Below, piece by piece: positions 1 to 6,300 of a stretch of 8,910 nt of DNA; within the stretch, counting starts at the first letter, position 1; each line of letters opens with the position of its first letter. Source of the stretch: JBAYJY01 sp041664945 (GTDB lineage Bacteria > UBP15 > UBA6099); contig JBAYJY010000188.1 in the NCBI GenBank assembly GCA_041664945.1, forward strand, positions 1 through 8,910, read 5' to 3'. The notes under the pieces are model-generated. The model had not been told where the DNA came from and made no database searches. It saw only the letters and a list, made by a program, of their open reading frames with translations. The position numbers and the translations under genes are program-made.

Positions 1-1
1 C

Positions 2-1282
2 ATGGCAACGATAAAACCGTTCAAGGCATTGCGTTATCACAGACCGAAGGTGGAGAACATAGCGAATCTTCTTTCGCCTCCTTACGACATAATTTCGCCA
101 GAGCAAAAGAAGGAACTTTATCAGCGCAGCGAGCACAACATCACCCGCGTGGATTTCCCGATCCCGCCGGAAAAGGGCGATATGTACGAGGAGTCGGCGA
201 AACTGCTCGACAAGTGGGAAGCCGAACAACTGCTCGTCACAGAGTCGCGGCCGGCGATCTACGTCACTGAAGAGTACTACATCGACTGGGAAGGCTACCG
301 GCGGATCAGGCGCGGTTTTATCGCTCTTCTCCGTGTAGAGGACTACAAAACATGCGCCGTTTACCCGCACGAGCGCACTTTCCCGAAGCACAAGGACGAC
401 CGGCGCAAACTTCTGCGCGCCACCCATGCTATGTTCAACCCGGTATTTTCGTTCTATTCAGACGATGATAAGAAAGTTTCGTCGGTTTTGAAAAATGTCG
501 TTGACCGCACGCTTCCCGACTGGAATTTCCGGTTCGACGACGGCGTAACGCGCACGATGTGGTCGCTTACTAAGCCGAAAGAAATCGAGACCATAGTTGA
601 AGCGATGTCAAAGCGTTCGGTTTTTATAGCCGACGGGCATCACCGTTATGAAACGGCGCTCGGTTTTTCGAGCGAAATGGACGAAAAAATGGGCACGAAG
701 CCCGAAGACGACGCTCCTTACCATTATGTATTGATGTATTTTGTAAACATGGAAGACGAAGGCCTCTCAATTCTTCCGACACACCGCGCGCTGAAAGATA
801 TCCCGAAATTCAGTGAAAAAGATGTTATTAATATGATCGAAAAAGATTTCGTTATGGAAGAAATGGAGCGGCGGGAGTGCATTGAAGCAGTTTATCACAC
901 GCCTGGTTCGCAGGCGATGGCTGTTCAGATCGGCGGCAAGTATTTCAAGATTCAAGCCAAACCGGACGCGATTTCGGCTAATGCGGACCTCCAGAAGCTT
1001 GACGAAACCGTTAAAAATCTTAATGTTTCAATCTGCGAGGAAATGCTCTTGAAACCGCTGATCGGCGGCACTGAAAACCTGTTGGAACACATTTCATATA
1101 TAGTAGAGCCGGAGAAGGTACATGACAGAGTCGCCTCCGGAGAGTTCCAGATGGCGATATACCTTGCGCCCGTATCTATCAACGATCTTGAGCGTACCGC
1201 GCGCGCTTTACAGGTAATGCCGCAGAAATCCACCTATTTCTACCCAAAATTGATCACAGGACTTGTCATTTATAGATTTTAG
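2..1282 (+). CDS. DUF1015 family protein, function unknown
   Basis: The 426-residue product looks like a DUF1015 protein, a family of soluble proteins found in many anaerobic and deep-branching bacteria without an established biochemical role. Family hallmarks visible are an N-terminal segment around residues 5-30 with SPPYDII, HERTF at 123-127, the signature ADGHHRYETAL at 210-220 (paired His213/His214 followed by Arg215 and Glu217), and a C-terminal MPQKSTYFYPK at 407-417. The length fits the family's roughly 400-430 residues. There is no signal peptide or membrane segment. ATG at position 2 is at the window edge, so its ribosome binding site and any earlier start cannot be seen, but the N-terminus (ATIKPFKALRY) is where the family normally begins. 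From memory, relatives often sit near serine-biosynthesis genes; nothing here supports that link. The family call is confident; the function is unknown. Confidence 0.88.
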   Translation: MATIKPFKALRYHRPKVENIANLLSPPYDIISPEQKKELYQRSEHNITRVDFPIPPEKGDMYEESAKLLDKWEAEQLLVTESRPAIYVTEEYYIDWEGYRRIRRGFIALLRVEDYKTCAVYPHERTFPKHKDDRRKLLRATHAMFNPVFSFYSDDDKKVSSVLKNVVDRTLPDWNFRFDDGVTRTMWSLTKPKEIETIVEAMSKRSVFIADGHHRYETALGFSSEMDEKMGTKPEDDAPYHYVLMYFVNMEDEGLSILPTHRALKDIPKFSEKDVINMIEKDFVMEEMERRECIEAVYHTPGSQAMAVQIGGKYFKIQAKPDAISANADLQKLDETVKNLNVSICEEMLLKPLIGGTENLLEHISYIVEPEKVHDRVASGEFQMAIYLAPVSINDLERTARALQVMPQKSTYFYPKLITGLVIYRF

Positions 1283-1307
1283 ATAAATAATAGTCTTCAG
1301 AATATCA

Positions 1308-1354
1308 ATCGGGTTTCTACTGCGCAAAATATTTATGAGCGGCAGTTGCCCGAT
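1308..1354 (+). other. imperfect intergenic hairpin after the DUF1015 gene
   Basis: ATCGGG (1308-1313) pairs with CCCGAT (1349-1354). Inside it, CTGCGC (1320-1325) pairs with GCGGCAG (1339-1345) with one bulged G. No T-run follows, so this is not a standard intrinsic terminator. It may be a weak or factor-assisted 3' end for the DUF1015 transcript. I rest this only on base complementarity read by eye. Confidence 0.3.
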
Positions 1355-1409
1355 ATTTGAGAACCGGTTGCAGCTAAAAACAGTTTTTGGGTATGCGGTT
1401 TTTAGGATT

Positions 1410-1423
1410 TCCGCCGGGGCGGA
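1410..1423 (+). promoter_or_regulatory. GC-rich hairpin overlapping the yjbQ-like ribosome binding site
   Basis: TCCGC (1410-1414), loop CGGG and GCGGA (1419-1423) form a perfect 5-bp stem. Its 3' arm contains three bases of the GGAG Shine-Dalgarno (1421-1424), 8 bases before the TTG start at 1433. If it forms in the mRNA it would limit translation initiation. Immediately upstream, CTAAAAAC (1374-1381) and GTTTTTAG (1398-1405) form a second inverted repeat. No known riboswitch consensus is recognisable. Confidence 0.35.
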
Positions 1424-1432
1424 GCGAATAAG

Positions 1433-1831
1433 TTGATAGGTGAGTTTCAGGTCAAGACAAACGCGCGATGCGAGATGACGGATATAACGCGCGAGGTGAG
1501 CGCGGAGTTGAAAAAAATGTCCGCCAGAAGCGGATTATGTTGTGTGTACGTATCGCACACAACAGCAGGCGTAACGATAAACGAGAACGCCGATCCGGCG
1601 GTGCAGAGGGACATACTGTACGGATTGGATAAAATAGCGCCCGAGAGCGGGGATTATCGTCACGGAGAGGGAAACTCGCCGGCGCATATAAAGAGCAGTT
1701 TAGTAGGGGCCTCCGCGATGGTAATCGTGGAAGAAGGTCGAATAGCGCTTGGAACGTGGCAGTCAATATTTTTCTGTGAGTTTGACGGGCCGAGGCGCAG
1801 AACGGTATACGTTAAGTTCATACCGGGTTAG
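1433..1831 (+). CDS. YjbQ/UPF0047 family protein (putative secondary thiamine-phosphate synthase)
   Basis: This 132-residue protein belongs to the YjbQ/UPF0047 family, small beta-rich soluble proteins. Family members have shown weak thiamin-phosphate synthase activity; their true physiological role is unsettled. Diagnostic blocks are SHTTAGVTINENADP at 41-55, YRHGEGNSPAHIKSSLVG at 75-92 and the C-terminal RIALGTWQSIFFCEFDGPRR at 103-122. His42, His77 and His85 are the conserved histidines likely to bind metal or phosphate. The length matches the usual 130-140 residues, so the gene is intact. I chose TTG at 1433 because GGAG (1421-1424) lies 8 bases upstream and no in-frame ATG precedes the conserved core. 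The gene is followed 46 bases later by asd and probably shares its transcript. No thiamine genes are nearby, so the thiamine role is a family transfer, not a context inference. Confidence 0.88.
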   Translation: MIGEFQVKTNARCEMTDITREVSAELKKMSARSGLCCVYVSHTTAGVTINENADPAVQRDILYGLDKIAPESGDYRHGEGNSPAHIKSSLVGASAMVIVEEGRIALGTWQSIFFCEFDGPRRRTVYVKFIPG

Positions 1832-1849
1832 AGATCGCCTGAAACCCGG
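1823..1849 (+). other. hairpin spanning the yjbQ-like stop codon
   Basis: CCGGGTT (1823-1829) and AACCCGG (1843-1849) are perfect inverted repeats with a 13-base loop. The TAG stop (1829-1831) begins at the last base of the first arm. No T-run follows, so termination is unlikely. It may tune mRNA stability or read-through between the yjbQ-like gene and asd. Confidence 0.35.
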
Positions 1850-1861
1850 ATAAATAGTTAA

Positions 1862-1870
1862 AAAGGAGGG
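1862..1870 (+). promoter_or_regulatory. strong ribosome binding site fixing the asd TTG start
   Basis: AAAGGAGGG is a near-perfect Shine-Dalgarno, 7 bases before TTG at 1878. It settles the start of asd: there is no ATG at suitable spacing, and the Rossmann fold begins directly after this codon. Confidence 0.8.
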
Positions 1871-1877
1871 CGAGAAC

Positions 1878-2900
1878 TTGTCGAAATACGTGGTGGCAGT
1901 TGTTGGCGCGACCGGACTTGTCGGTGGCGAAATGATCAAGATATTAGAGCAGCGGAAATTTCCCGTGAAGCAACTGGTTCCGCTCGCGACAGGAAAAAAG
2001 GAAAAGAGGGTCGTCCGTTTTAAGGGCGCTTCCATAACGGTTAAGGAAACGACGGATGCATCATTCAACGGAGTGGATCTGGCGTTGTTCGCGGGCGGCG
2101 GCTCGGCGTCTCAGGAATTCGGCTGGGAAGCTGTGCGGCGCGGCGCGGTTGTAGTGGACAACAGCAGTTGTTTCCGGATGCGAGCGGATGTGCCGCTAAT
2201 CGTTCCGGAAGTTAATATAAAACATCTCAAACGGCATCAGGGACTGATTGCGAATCCGAATTGCTCGACGATTCAGATGTGCGTCGCCCTGAAACCGATT
2301 TATCTTAAACTTGGAATCAAACGCGTGGTTGTTTCTTCCTATCAGTCCGTATCCGGAACAGGAAAGGCGGCGATGGAAGAGTTGACTACGCACACGAAAG
2401 CCGTTCTTGCCGGACATAAAACGAAGCCGGCGGTATATCCGAAGGAGATTGCATTTAACGTGCTGCCACAAATCGACATGTTTACGTCGAACGGATACAC
2501 AAAAGAAGAAATGAAGATGATCAATGAGACCCGAAAGATATTCTCGGATCCGAATATGAAGATTAGCGCGACATGCGTGCGAGTTCCGGTATATGTCGGG
2601 CATGCTGAGAGCGTGAATGTGGAGACGCTAAGGCCGCTGAGCGTTGACAGCCTGCGCAAGCTGATGGAAAAAACGCCCGGCCTAATAGTGGTCGACGACC
2701 CGGACCCGGTTGAGGGCGACGAATTCAGGCGCACATACCCGTTGAGCATCGATACGACAGGGAAAGATGATGTGTTCATTGGCAGGCTCAGGAAAGATCT
2801 TTCTGTCGAGAACGGATTCGATATGTGGGTTGTGGCGGATAATTTGAGGAAGGGCGCCGCCCTGAACGCGGTGCAGATAGCCGAATTCATATTTACATGA
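1878..2900 (+). CDS. asd: aspartate-semialdehyde dehydrogenase
   Basis: The enzyme reduces beta-aspartyl phosphate to L-aspartate 4-semialdehyde with NADPH. This is the branch point to lysine/diaminopimelate, threonine and methionine. The 340-residue product has the expected length. Visible elements are the N-terminal Rossmann motif VAVVGATGLVGGEM (6-19), the phosphate-binding DNSSCFRM (94-101, with Arg100), the catalytic block ANPNCSTIQM (125-134) with nucleophile Cys129, SYQSVSGTGKAAMEEL (154-169) with Gln156, and RVPVYVGHAESVNVET (235-250) carrying Arg235 and general-base His242. KGAALNAVQIAE near the C-terminus is also typical. No key residue is missing. It starts with TTG under a strong ribosome binding site. 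The downstream 90-codon gene begins 10 bases after the stop, so they are surely cotranscribed. No dapA, lysC or other lysine gene is in the window, so asd here is separated from its pathway partners. Confidence 0.96.
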   Translation: MSKYVVAVVGATGLVGGEMIKILEQRKFPVKQLVPLATGKKEKRVVRFKGASITVKETTDASFNGVDLALFAGGGSASQEFGWEAVRRGAVVVDNSSCFRMRADVPLIVPEVNIKHLKRHQGLIANPNCSTIQMCVALKPIYLKLGIKRVVVSSYQSVSGTGKAAMEELTTHTKAVLAGHKTKPAVYPKEIAFNVLPQIDMFTSNGYTKEEMKMINETRKIFSDPNMKISATCVRVPVYVGHAESVNVETLRPLSVDSLRKLMEKTPGLIVVDDPDPVEGDEFRRTYPLSIDTTGKDDVFIGRLRKDLSVENGFDMWVVADNLRKGAALNAVQIAEFIFT

Positions 2901-2910
2901 GGAGGCTTGC

Positions 2911-3183
2911 ATGGAACGCAGAGCGTCATTGCCAAGACGAGTAAAACACAGCGAAACGCTTGACCGGCTGATAAGATTGCGGCGCGATTTCGCTGTTGTG
3001 CCATTTGGAACGGACAGCAAAAAGTGGGAGAGCGGGGCCGTTAAGCGCCGCAAAGCGGAATCAGAGCAGGAAGAGCACAAACGCCTTATCCGCGAAGCCG
3101 ACACAAGCATAAAGGGAATTAATTTTCCCGCCGAGGAAATGGCAAAAATAATTCGAAGCTGGATGAGGCAGGACGATAACTAA
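2911..3183 (+). CDS. small charged hypothetical protein with a FliF-like C-terminal motif
   Basis: I do not recognise this 90-residue protein as a family member. It is rich in Arg, Lys and Glu, has no signal peptide or membrane segment, and residues 43-65 look like a charged helix. The last stretch, FPAEEMAKIIRSWMRQDDN (72-90), resembles the C-terminal FliG-binding tail of flagellar M-ring protein FliF, which in enterobacteria ends with a pattern of the type P-x-x-V-A-x-V-I-R-x-W-x-x-x-D. The membrane and ring-building domains of FliF are absent and no flagellar gene is nearby, so the likeness may be chance. It is probably a real gene: GGAGG (2901-2905) sits 5 bases before the ATG, it starts 10 bases after asd stops, its codon use resembles its neighbours, and terminator-like hairpins follow it. 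Function unknown. Confidence 0.7.
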   Translation: MERRASLPRRVKHSETLDRLIRLRRDFAVVPFGTDSKKWESGAVKRRKAESEQEEHKRLIREADTSIKGINFPAEEMAKIIRSWMRQDDN

Positions 3184-3221
3184 GCTTCTAACCGTAAACT
3201 CTGTTAAGAGCGCGCGGCGGG

Positions 3222-3240
3222 AAGGCATACTATGCTTTTT
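3222..3240 (+). terminator. possible first intrinsic terminator of the asd unit
   Basis: AAGGCAT (3222-3228), loop ACT and ATGCTTT (3232-3238) form a short stem including one G-T pair, ending in a run of five T (3236-3240). The stem is AT-rich and weak. It lies 38 bases after the 90-codon gene and just before a stronger hairpin, so the two may act in tandem. Confidence 0.4.
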
Positions 3241-3246
3241 AACGAC

Positions 3247-3285
3247 AGCCTCTTGAGGCGATTACGCTTCTTGAGGCTTTCTTAA
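3247..3285 (+). terminator. intrinsic terminator of the yjbQ-asd-orf90 unit
   Basis: AGCCTC (3247-3252) pairs with GAGGCT (3273-3278). After a TT/TT internal loop, GAGGCG (3255-3260) pairs with CGCTTC (3265-3270), including one G-T pair, around an ATTA loop. The stem is followed by TTTCTTAATT. The reverse strand has no T-run after the hairpin, so it works in the + direction only. It closes the unit that starts at or before 1433. Confidence 0.65.
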
Positions 3286-3289
3286 TTAT

Positions 3290-3350
3290 CAGCGCTTTTC
3301 TGTTCATGCTCAAAGGGCGGATTTGAGATCCGTCTCTGCAGTTCGCGCTG
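3290..3350 (+). other. structured intergenic element between terminator and tpiA promoter
   Basis: CAGCGC (3290-3295) and GCGCTG (3345-3350) are perfect inverted repeats that enclose a second hairpin, GGGCGGAT (3315-3322), loop TTGAG and ATCCGTCT (3328-3335), with two G-T pairs. It lies after the terminator and before the tpiA promoter. It is therefore not in the tpiA leader predicted from that promoter. No promoter of its own is evident. A small RNA, a protein-binding site or chance are all possible. Confidence 0.22.
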
Positions 3351-3388
3351 AAAAAACCTTATTGTTTATAGCGATAAGCCACCGGCGG

Positions 3389-3416
3389 TTGATTTAGATT
3401 TTCATTGTGATAAAAT
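3389..3416 (+). promoter_or_regulatory. sigma-70-type extended -10 promoter for tpiA
   Basis: TTGATT (3389-3394) as -35, a 16-base spacer, and TAAAAT (3411-3416) as -10, preceded by TGA to give the extended TGn element. Transcription would start near 3423, leaving a leader of about 29 bases containing GGGAGGG (3439-3445). This is the best promoter I can see in the window and would drive tpiA and probably rodA. Confidence 0.62.
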
Positions 3417-3451
3417 ACCTTTGAAGAAGAAAAATATTGGGAGGGCGAATC

Positions 3452-4216
3452 ATGAGAAAGCCATTCATGGCGGGCAACTGGAAGATGAACGGGAGCGTTT
3501 CACACGTTAAAGAATTCATAGACGGGTTTTCCGTTCCGGAAGATATTTCGCAAAAAAGAGAAATAGTGATATGCGCTCCGTATACGCTGCTGTCGCTTTG
3601 CGCGGAATACGGAAAAGAAAAAAAACCGTACATTAAGTTCGGAGCCGAAAACGTATACTGGGAACCGAAAGGCGCTTTCACAGGCGAGATTTCAGTCGGC
3701 ATGCTAAAGGAAGCCGGCTGCTATTGCTGTATAGTGGGCCATTCGGAACGGCGCCAGTATTTCGGAGAGACGGACGAGACGGTGAACAAGAAGATGAACG
3801 CGCTTCTGGAAGGCGGCCTTTTGCCGATAGTTTGCGTAGGGGAAACGCTGGAAGAACGCGAAGCGGGGCGGACGGAAGCGGTTGTTTTGGGACAGGTTAA
3901 AGGGAGCGTGTTGGCGAGCGCAGGAGCGAAGGATCTTTCGGGCATAGTTGTGGCGTACGAGCCGGTATGGGCGATCGGAACCGGGAAAACTGCTTCGACG
4001 GCGCAGGCGGAAGAAGTGTGCGCGCTGATACGCGGACTGCTCAATGAGGCGCTCGGCAAGGAGATCGGCGAGGGAATCCGAATACTGTACGGCGGCAGCA
4101 TGAATCCGGGGAACGTTGACGAACTGATGGCGCAGCCGAACATTGACGGCGGCCTCGTCGGCGGCGCAAGCCTCAAGCCTGCTGATTTTTCGCGGATCGC
4201 GGACTACAAGGAATAA
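3452..4216 (+). CDS. tpiA: triosephosphate isomerase
   Basis: This cytosolic glycolytic enzyme interconverts dihydroxyacetone phosphate and D-glyceraldehyde 3-phosphate. The 254-residue product is a complete TIM barrel of typical bacterial length. Active-site residues are all present: Lys11 in AGNWKMNG (7-14), electrophile His97 in IVGHSERRQYFGETDE (94-109), and catalytic base Glu170 in AYEPVWAIGTGKT (168-180), which also forms the flexible loop 6. The phosphate-binding loops ILYGGSMNPGN (211-221) and GGLVGGASL (233-241) are intact. I start it at ATG 3452 rather than the in-frame TTG at 3437, because GGGAGGG (3439-3445) lies 6 bases before the ATG and RKPFMAGNWKMNG is the usual N-terminus. 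It stands directly behind its own promoter, is not next to gapA or pgk, and is followed 98 bases later by rodA. Confidence 0.97.
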   Translation: MRKPFMAGNWKMNGSVSHVKEFIDGFSVPEDISQKREIVICAPYTLLSLCAEYGKEKKPYIKFGAENVYWEPKGAFTGEISVGMLKEAGCYCCIVGHSERRQYFGETDETVNKKMNALLEGGLLPIVCVGETLEEREAGRTEAVVLGQVKGSVLASAGAKDLSGIVVAYEPVWAIGTGKTASTAQAEEVCALIRGLLNEALGKEIGEGIRILYGGSMNPGNVDELMAQPNIDGGLVGGASLKPADFSRIADYKE

Positions 4217-4233
4217 AAGCGCTTATTTACATA

Positions 4234-4249
4234 ATCCCGAATCAGGGAT
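4234..4249 (+). other. short hairpin in the tpiA-rodA gap
   Basis: ATCCC (4234-4238), loop GAATCA and GGGAT (4245-4249) form a 5-bp perfect stem. The following bases are AATTACAAAT, not a T-run, so I do not call it a terminator. rodA may therefore be read from the tpiA promoter. Confidence 0.3.
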
Positions 4250-4314
4250 AATTACAAATACACGCGTACAGGCATAAGCTTGGCGCGTGAGATGAATATG
4301 GAGTATATCCCCGG

Positions 4315-5424
4315 ATGCTGCCGCGCGGATTTATCCGGAATTTGGATTTCGGCCTCATTTTTTCCGCGGCCGCGCTTTCACTTATAGGAATTCTGACCAT
4401 TTTCACTCTCGGCGGCCAGAGCGTCAGCGGCCAGTCGAATCCATTGTTCTACCAGCAGTCCGCGTGGTTTCTCATGTCGTGCGTTTTCGGCTATGTATGC
4501 TGGAGCCTGAATTATAAGCTCTGGGACCGTTTCGCCTGGCTGCTCTATTTTGCGAACATAATTTTGCTGATCGGCCTTCTCATAATTGGGAGAAAAGTGT
4601 CCGGCGCGGCGAGTTGGTTTTCTCTTGGCCTGATGAGATTTCAGCCGTCGGAATTCGCGAAGATTCTTTTCATTGTGACCTTCGCGGGATATCTTTCGCG
4701 TTACCGTTCGGAACTTAACCGGCTTTCATATCTGTTTTTCGCGTTCGCCCAGTTTCTGCTTCCGTTCGGGCTCATAATAATGCAGCCTGATCTGGGGACC
4801 GGCCTTGTCTTCGTCGCTGTATTTTTTTGCATGTTATATGTGGCTGGAGTAGATTTAATTACATTGCTGATAAGCTTATTGTTATTCGCGTCCGGAGGAG
4901 TCGCCGGGATGGCGGTTGTTATGAAGAATTATCAGCTCCGGCGTCTTACTTCTTTTCTCAATCCCGAGAACGATCCGCTCGGATCAGGCTACCAGTTAAT
5001 GCAATCAAAGGTGGCGATAGGATCGGGCGGCCTATTCGGCAAGGGATTGTTTCACGGCACTCAGGCGAAGATGGGATTTCTGCCTGCGTCGCATTCGGAT
5101 TTCATTTTTTCCGCTTTTTGCGAGCAGACGGGTCTGATCGGCGCGCTTATCGTGCTCGCCCTCTTCATATGGATGCTGATGCGCATCGCGAGAATCGGAG
5201 GCAAGGCGGAAGATTTGTTCGCCGTGTACATATCCGCCGGCATTTTTATGATGTTGGCGTTTCAGGCGGCTCAGAACATCGGAATGAGCGTTGGGCTGTT
5301 CCCAATAACCGGAATTCCGCTTCCGTTCGTGAGTTACGGCGGCAGTTCGCTGATGACGAACGCGTGCGCGATTGGGTTGCTGTTGAATATATCGGTGCGC
5401 AGGCGAAAAATAATGTTTGTGTAG
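4315..5424 (+). CDS. rodA: rod-shape SEDS peptidoglycan glycosyltransferase RodA
   Basis: RodA is the membrane SEDS polymerase that extends glycan strands from lipid II during cell elongation, working with a class B PBP (PBP2) and the MreBCD complex. The 369-residue, very hydrophobic protein shows about ten membrane segments, beginning near residues 11-33, 48-65 and 74-92. SEDS motifs are RFQPSEFAKI (108-117), QPDLGTG (157-163), SFLNPENDPLGSGYQLMQSK (213-232), IGSGGLFGKG (235-244) and PITGIPLPFVSYGGSS (330-345). Asp262 in SHSDFIF aligns by position and motif with the essential Asp262 of E. coli RodA. The NPxxDPLGxGY block favours RodA over FtsW. The usual FLPExHTDFIF motif reads FLPASHSDFIF here. 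ATG 4315 has only a modest GGAG (4300-4303) at 11 bases. The usual partners mreB, mreC and the PBP2 gene are not adjacent. Confidence 0.93.
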   Translation: MLPRGFIRNLDFGLIFSAAALSLIGILTIFTLGGQSVSGQSNPLFYQQSAWFLMSCVFGYVCWSLNYKLWDRFAWLLYFANIILLIGLLIIGRKVSGAASWFSLGLMRFQPSEFAKILFIVTFAGYLSRYRSELNRLSYLFFAFAQFLLPFGLIIMQPDLGTGLVFVAVFFCMLYVAGVDLITLLISLLLFASGGVAGMAVVMKNYQLRRLTSFLNPENDPLGSGYQLMQSKVAIGSGGLFGKGLFHGTQAKMGFLPASHSDFIFSAFCEQTGLIGALIVLALFIWMLMRIARIGGKAEDLFAVYISAGIFMMLAFQAAQNIGMSVGLFPITGIPLPFVSYGGSSLMTNACAIGLLLNISVRRRKIMFV

Positions 5425-5455
5425 GCGGCCGGCGAAGCGGCGGCTAATAAAATAC

Positions 5456-5471
5456 GGAGGATATGTAATTG
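5456..5471 (+). promoter_or_regulatory. ribosome binding site and TTG start of the glmU-type gene
   Basis: GGAGG (5456-5460) lies 8 bases before TTG at 5469. An ATG at 5463 sits only 2 bases after it and is followed at once by TAA, so it cannot start this protein. A second in-frame TTG at 5484 is 23 bases away, too far from the GGAGG. Confidence 0.7.
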
Positions 5472-6212
5472 GCGGCAGATGAATTGGTGGTTGTGATCCT
5501 CGCGGCGGGGAAGGGGACAAGAATGAAGTCCGACCTGCCGAAGGTGCTTCATAAAGTGCGCGGGAGGCCTATGCTGGACTACGCGCTGGAAAAATCGGAG
5601 AACATCGGGGCCGCGCGCATTGTGGCGGTTGTCGGATATCAGTCGGAAAAAGTTATTCCTCTGGTTGAGGGCCGCGCTGAATATGCGCTACAGCAACCGC
5701 AGCTCGGCACAGGCCACGCCATGATGTGCGCGGCGCCTAAGTTCGAGTCGTTCGGCGGCGACCTGTTGCTTCTCTATGGAGACGTGCCGGCTCTCAGGGA
5801 GGCGACTATCCGGCGTTTGCTCGAAACGCATAAGAGAGACGGAAACATGGCGACCGTTCTCACGGCTATACTTGAAGACCCGACGGGTTACGGACGCATA
5901 ATCCGGGATTCCTCGAACGGGCTCGACCGGATCGTGGAGCACAAGGACGCGAGCGATGCCGAGTTGACGGTACGAGAAATCAATACCGGAATATGCTGTT
6001 TCAGGATACCCGAGTTGCTGGCTGTATTGAAAGAGATATCGAATGATAATGCGCAGGGCGAATATTATATAACTGATGCAATAGGTCTTATGAGAGGGCA
6101 TGGATGGCCGGTAGGAGCGGTTGTGGCGGGCGATCCGCGCGAGACTGAAGGAATCAACACCGAGGAACAGCTTGCCCGGACTGAGCGCATTATGGATGAA
6201 ATAGGCGAATGA
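5469..6212 (+). CDS. glmU: GlmU-type UDP-GlcNAc pyrophosphorylase domain, single-domain
   Basis: The product matches the N-terminal half of GlmU, which joins UTP and GlcNAc-1-phosphate to make UDP-GlcNAc for peptidoglycan (and lipopolysaccharide). Key features are the nucleotide signature LAAGKGTRMKSDLPKVLH (11-28), QLGTGHAM (78-85), Asp105 in LLYGDVPAL (Mg ligand, same number as in E. coli), GYGRIIR (140-146), Glu157 in IVEHKD, Asn172 in INTGI and Asn230 in GINTEEQLA. The protein stops at residue 247 within the linker helix. The left-handed beta-helix acetyltransferase domain, about 200 residues in full GlmU, is missing. The next 150 bases encode no hexapeptide repeats, so this is not a simple frameshift. 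GlcN-1-P acetylation must then be done elsewhere, or the substrate differs. Position before prs-rplY-pth supports the glmU identity. The start is a TTG, 44 bases after rodA. Confidence 0.88.
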   Translation: MAADELVVVILAAGKGTRMKSDLPKVLHKVRGRPMLDYALEKSENIGAARIVAVVGYQSEKVIPLVEGRAEYALQQPQLGTGHAMMCAAPKFESFGGDLLLLYGDVPALREATIRRLLETHKRDGNMATVLTAILEDPTGYGRIIRDSSNGLDRIVEHKDASDAELTVREINTGICCFRIPELLAVLKEISNDNAQGEYYITDAIGLMRGHGWPVGAVVAGDPRETEGINTEEQLARTERIMDEIGE

Positions 6213-6300
6213 ACAAGGCTGTTTTACGGTTTTGTAAAAATTATGCAGTCAGTGGCGCGGTTTCGGCATTTTCGGGGCGGCTTGTTATTTTTGCCGGTAA

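Noticed and set aside
1283..1432. TPP (thiamine) riboswitch before the YjbQ-family gene
   Set aside because: The gene's thiamine link made this worth looking for, but I find neither the CTGAGA block nor the conserved 3' block of the THI element.
2342..3004. 220-codon reverse-strand reading frame
   Set aside because: It lies opposite asd and the next gene; asd has complete catalytic motifs and the reverse product has no recognisable domain.
3437..3451. Upstream TTG start for tpiA
   Set aside because: It begins inside the ribosome binding site (GGGAGGG at 3439-3445) that serves ATG 3452, and the extra residues are not part of the family.
4827..5447. 206-codon + strand frame overlapping rodA
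   Set aside because: It is out of frame inside a clear RodA sequence, is Arg-rich and low in hydrophobic structure, and has no domain likeness.
5463..5468. ATG-TAA start-stop pair directly after the GGAGG before the glmU-type gene
   Set aside because: Only 2 bases separate it from the Shine-Dalgarno, which suits TTG 5469 better. A regulatory start-stop is possible but unsupported.
6225..6245. TTTTAC/GTAAAA inverted repeat as a terminator after the glmU-type gene
   Set aside because: The stem is entirely AT-rich but for one pair and has no T-run after it.
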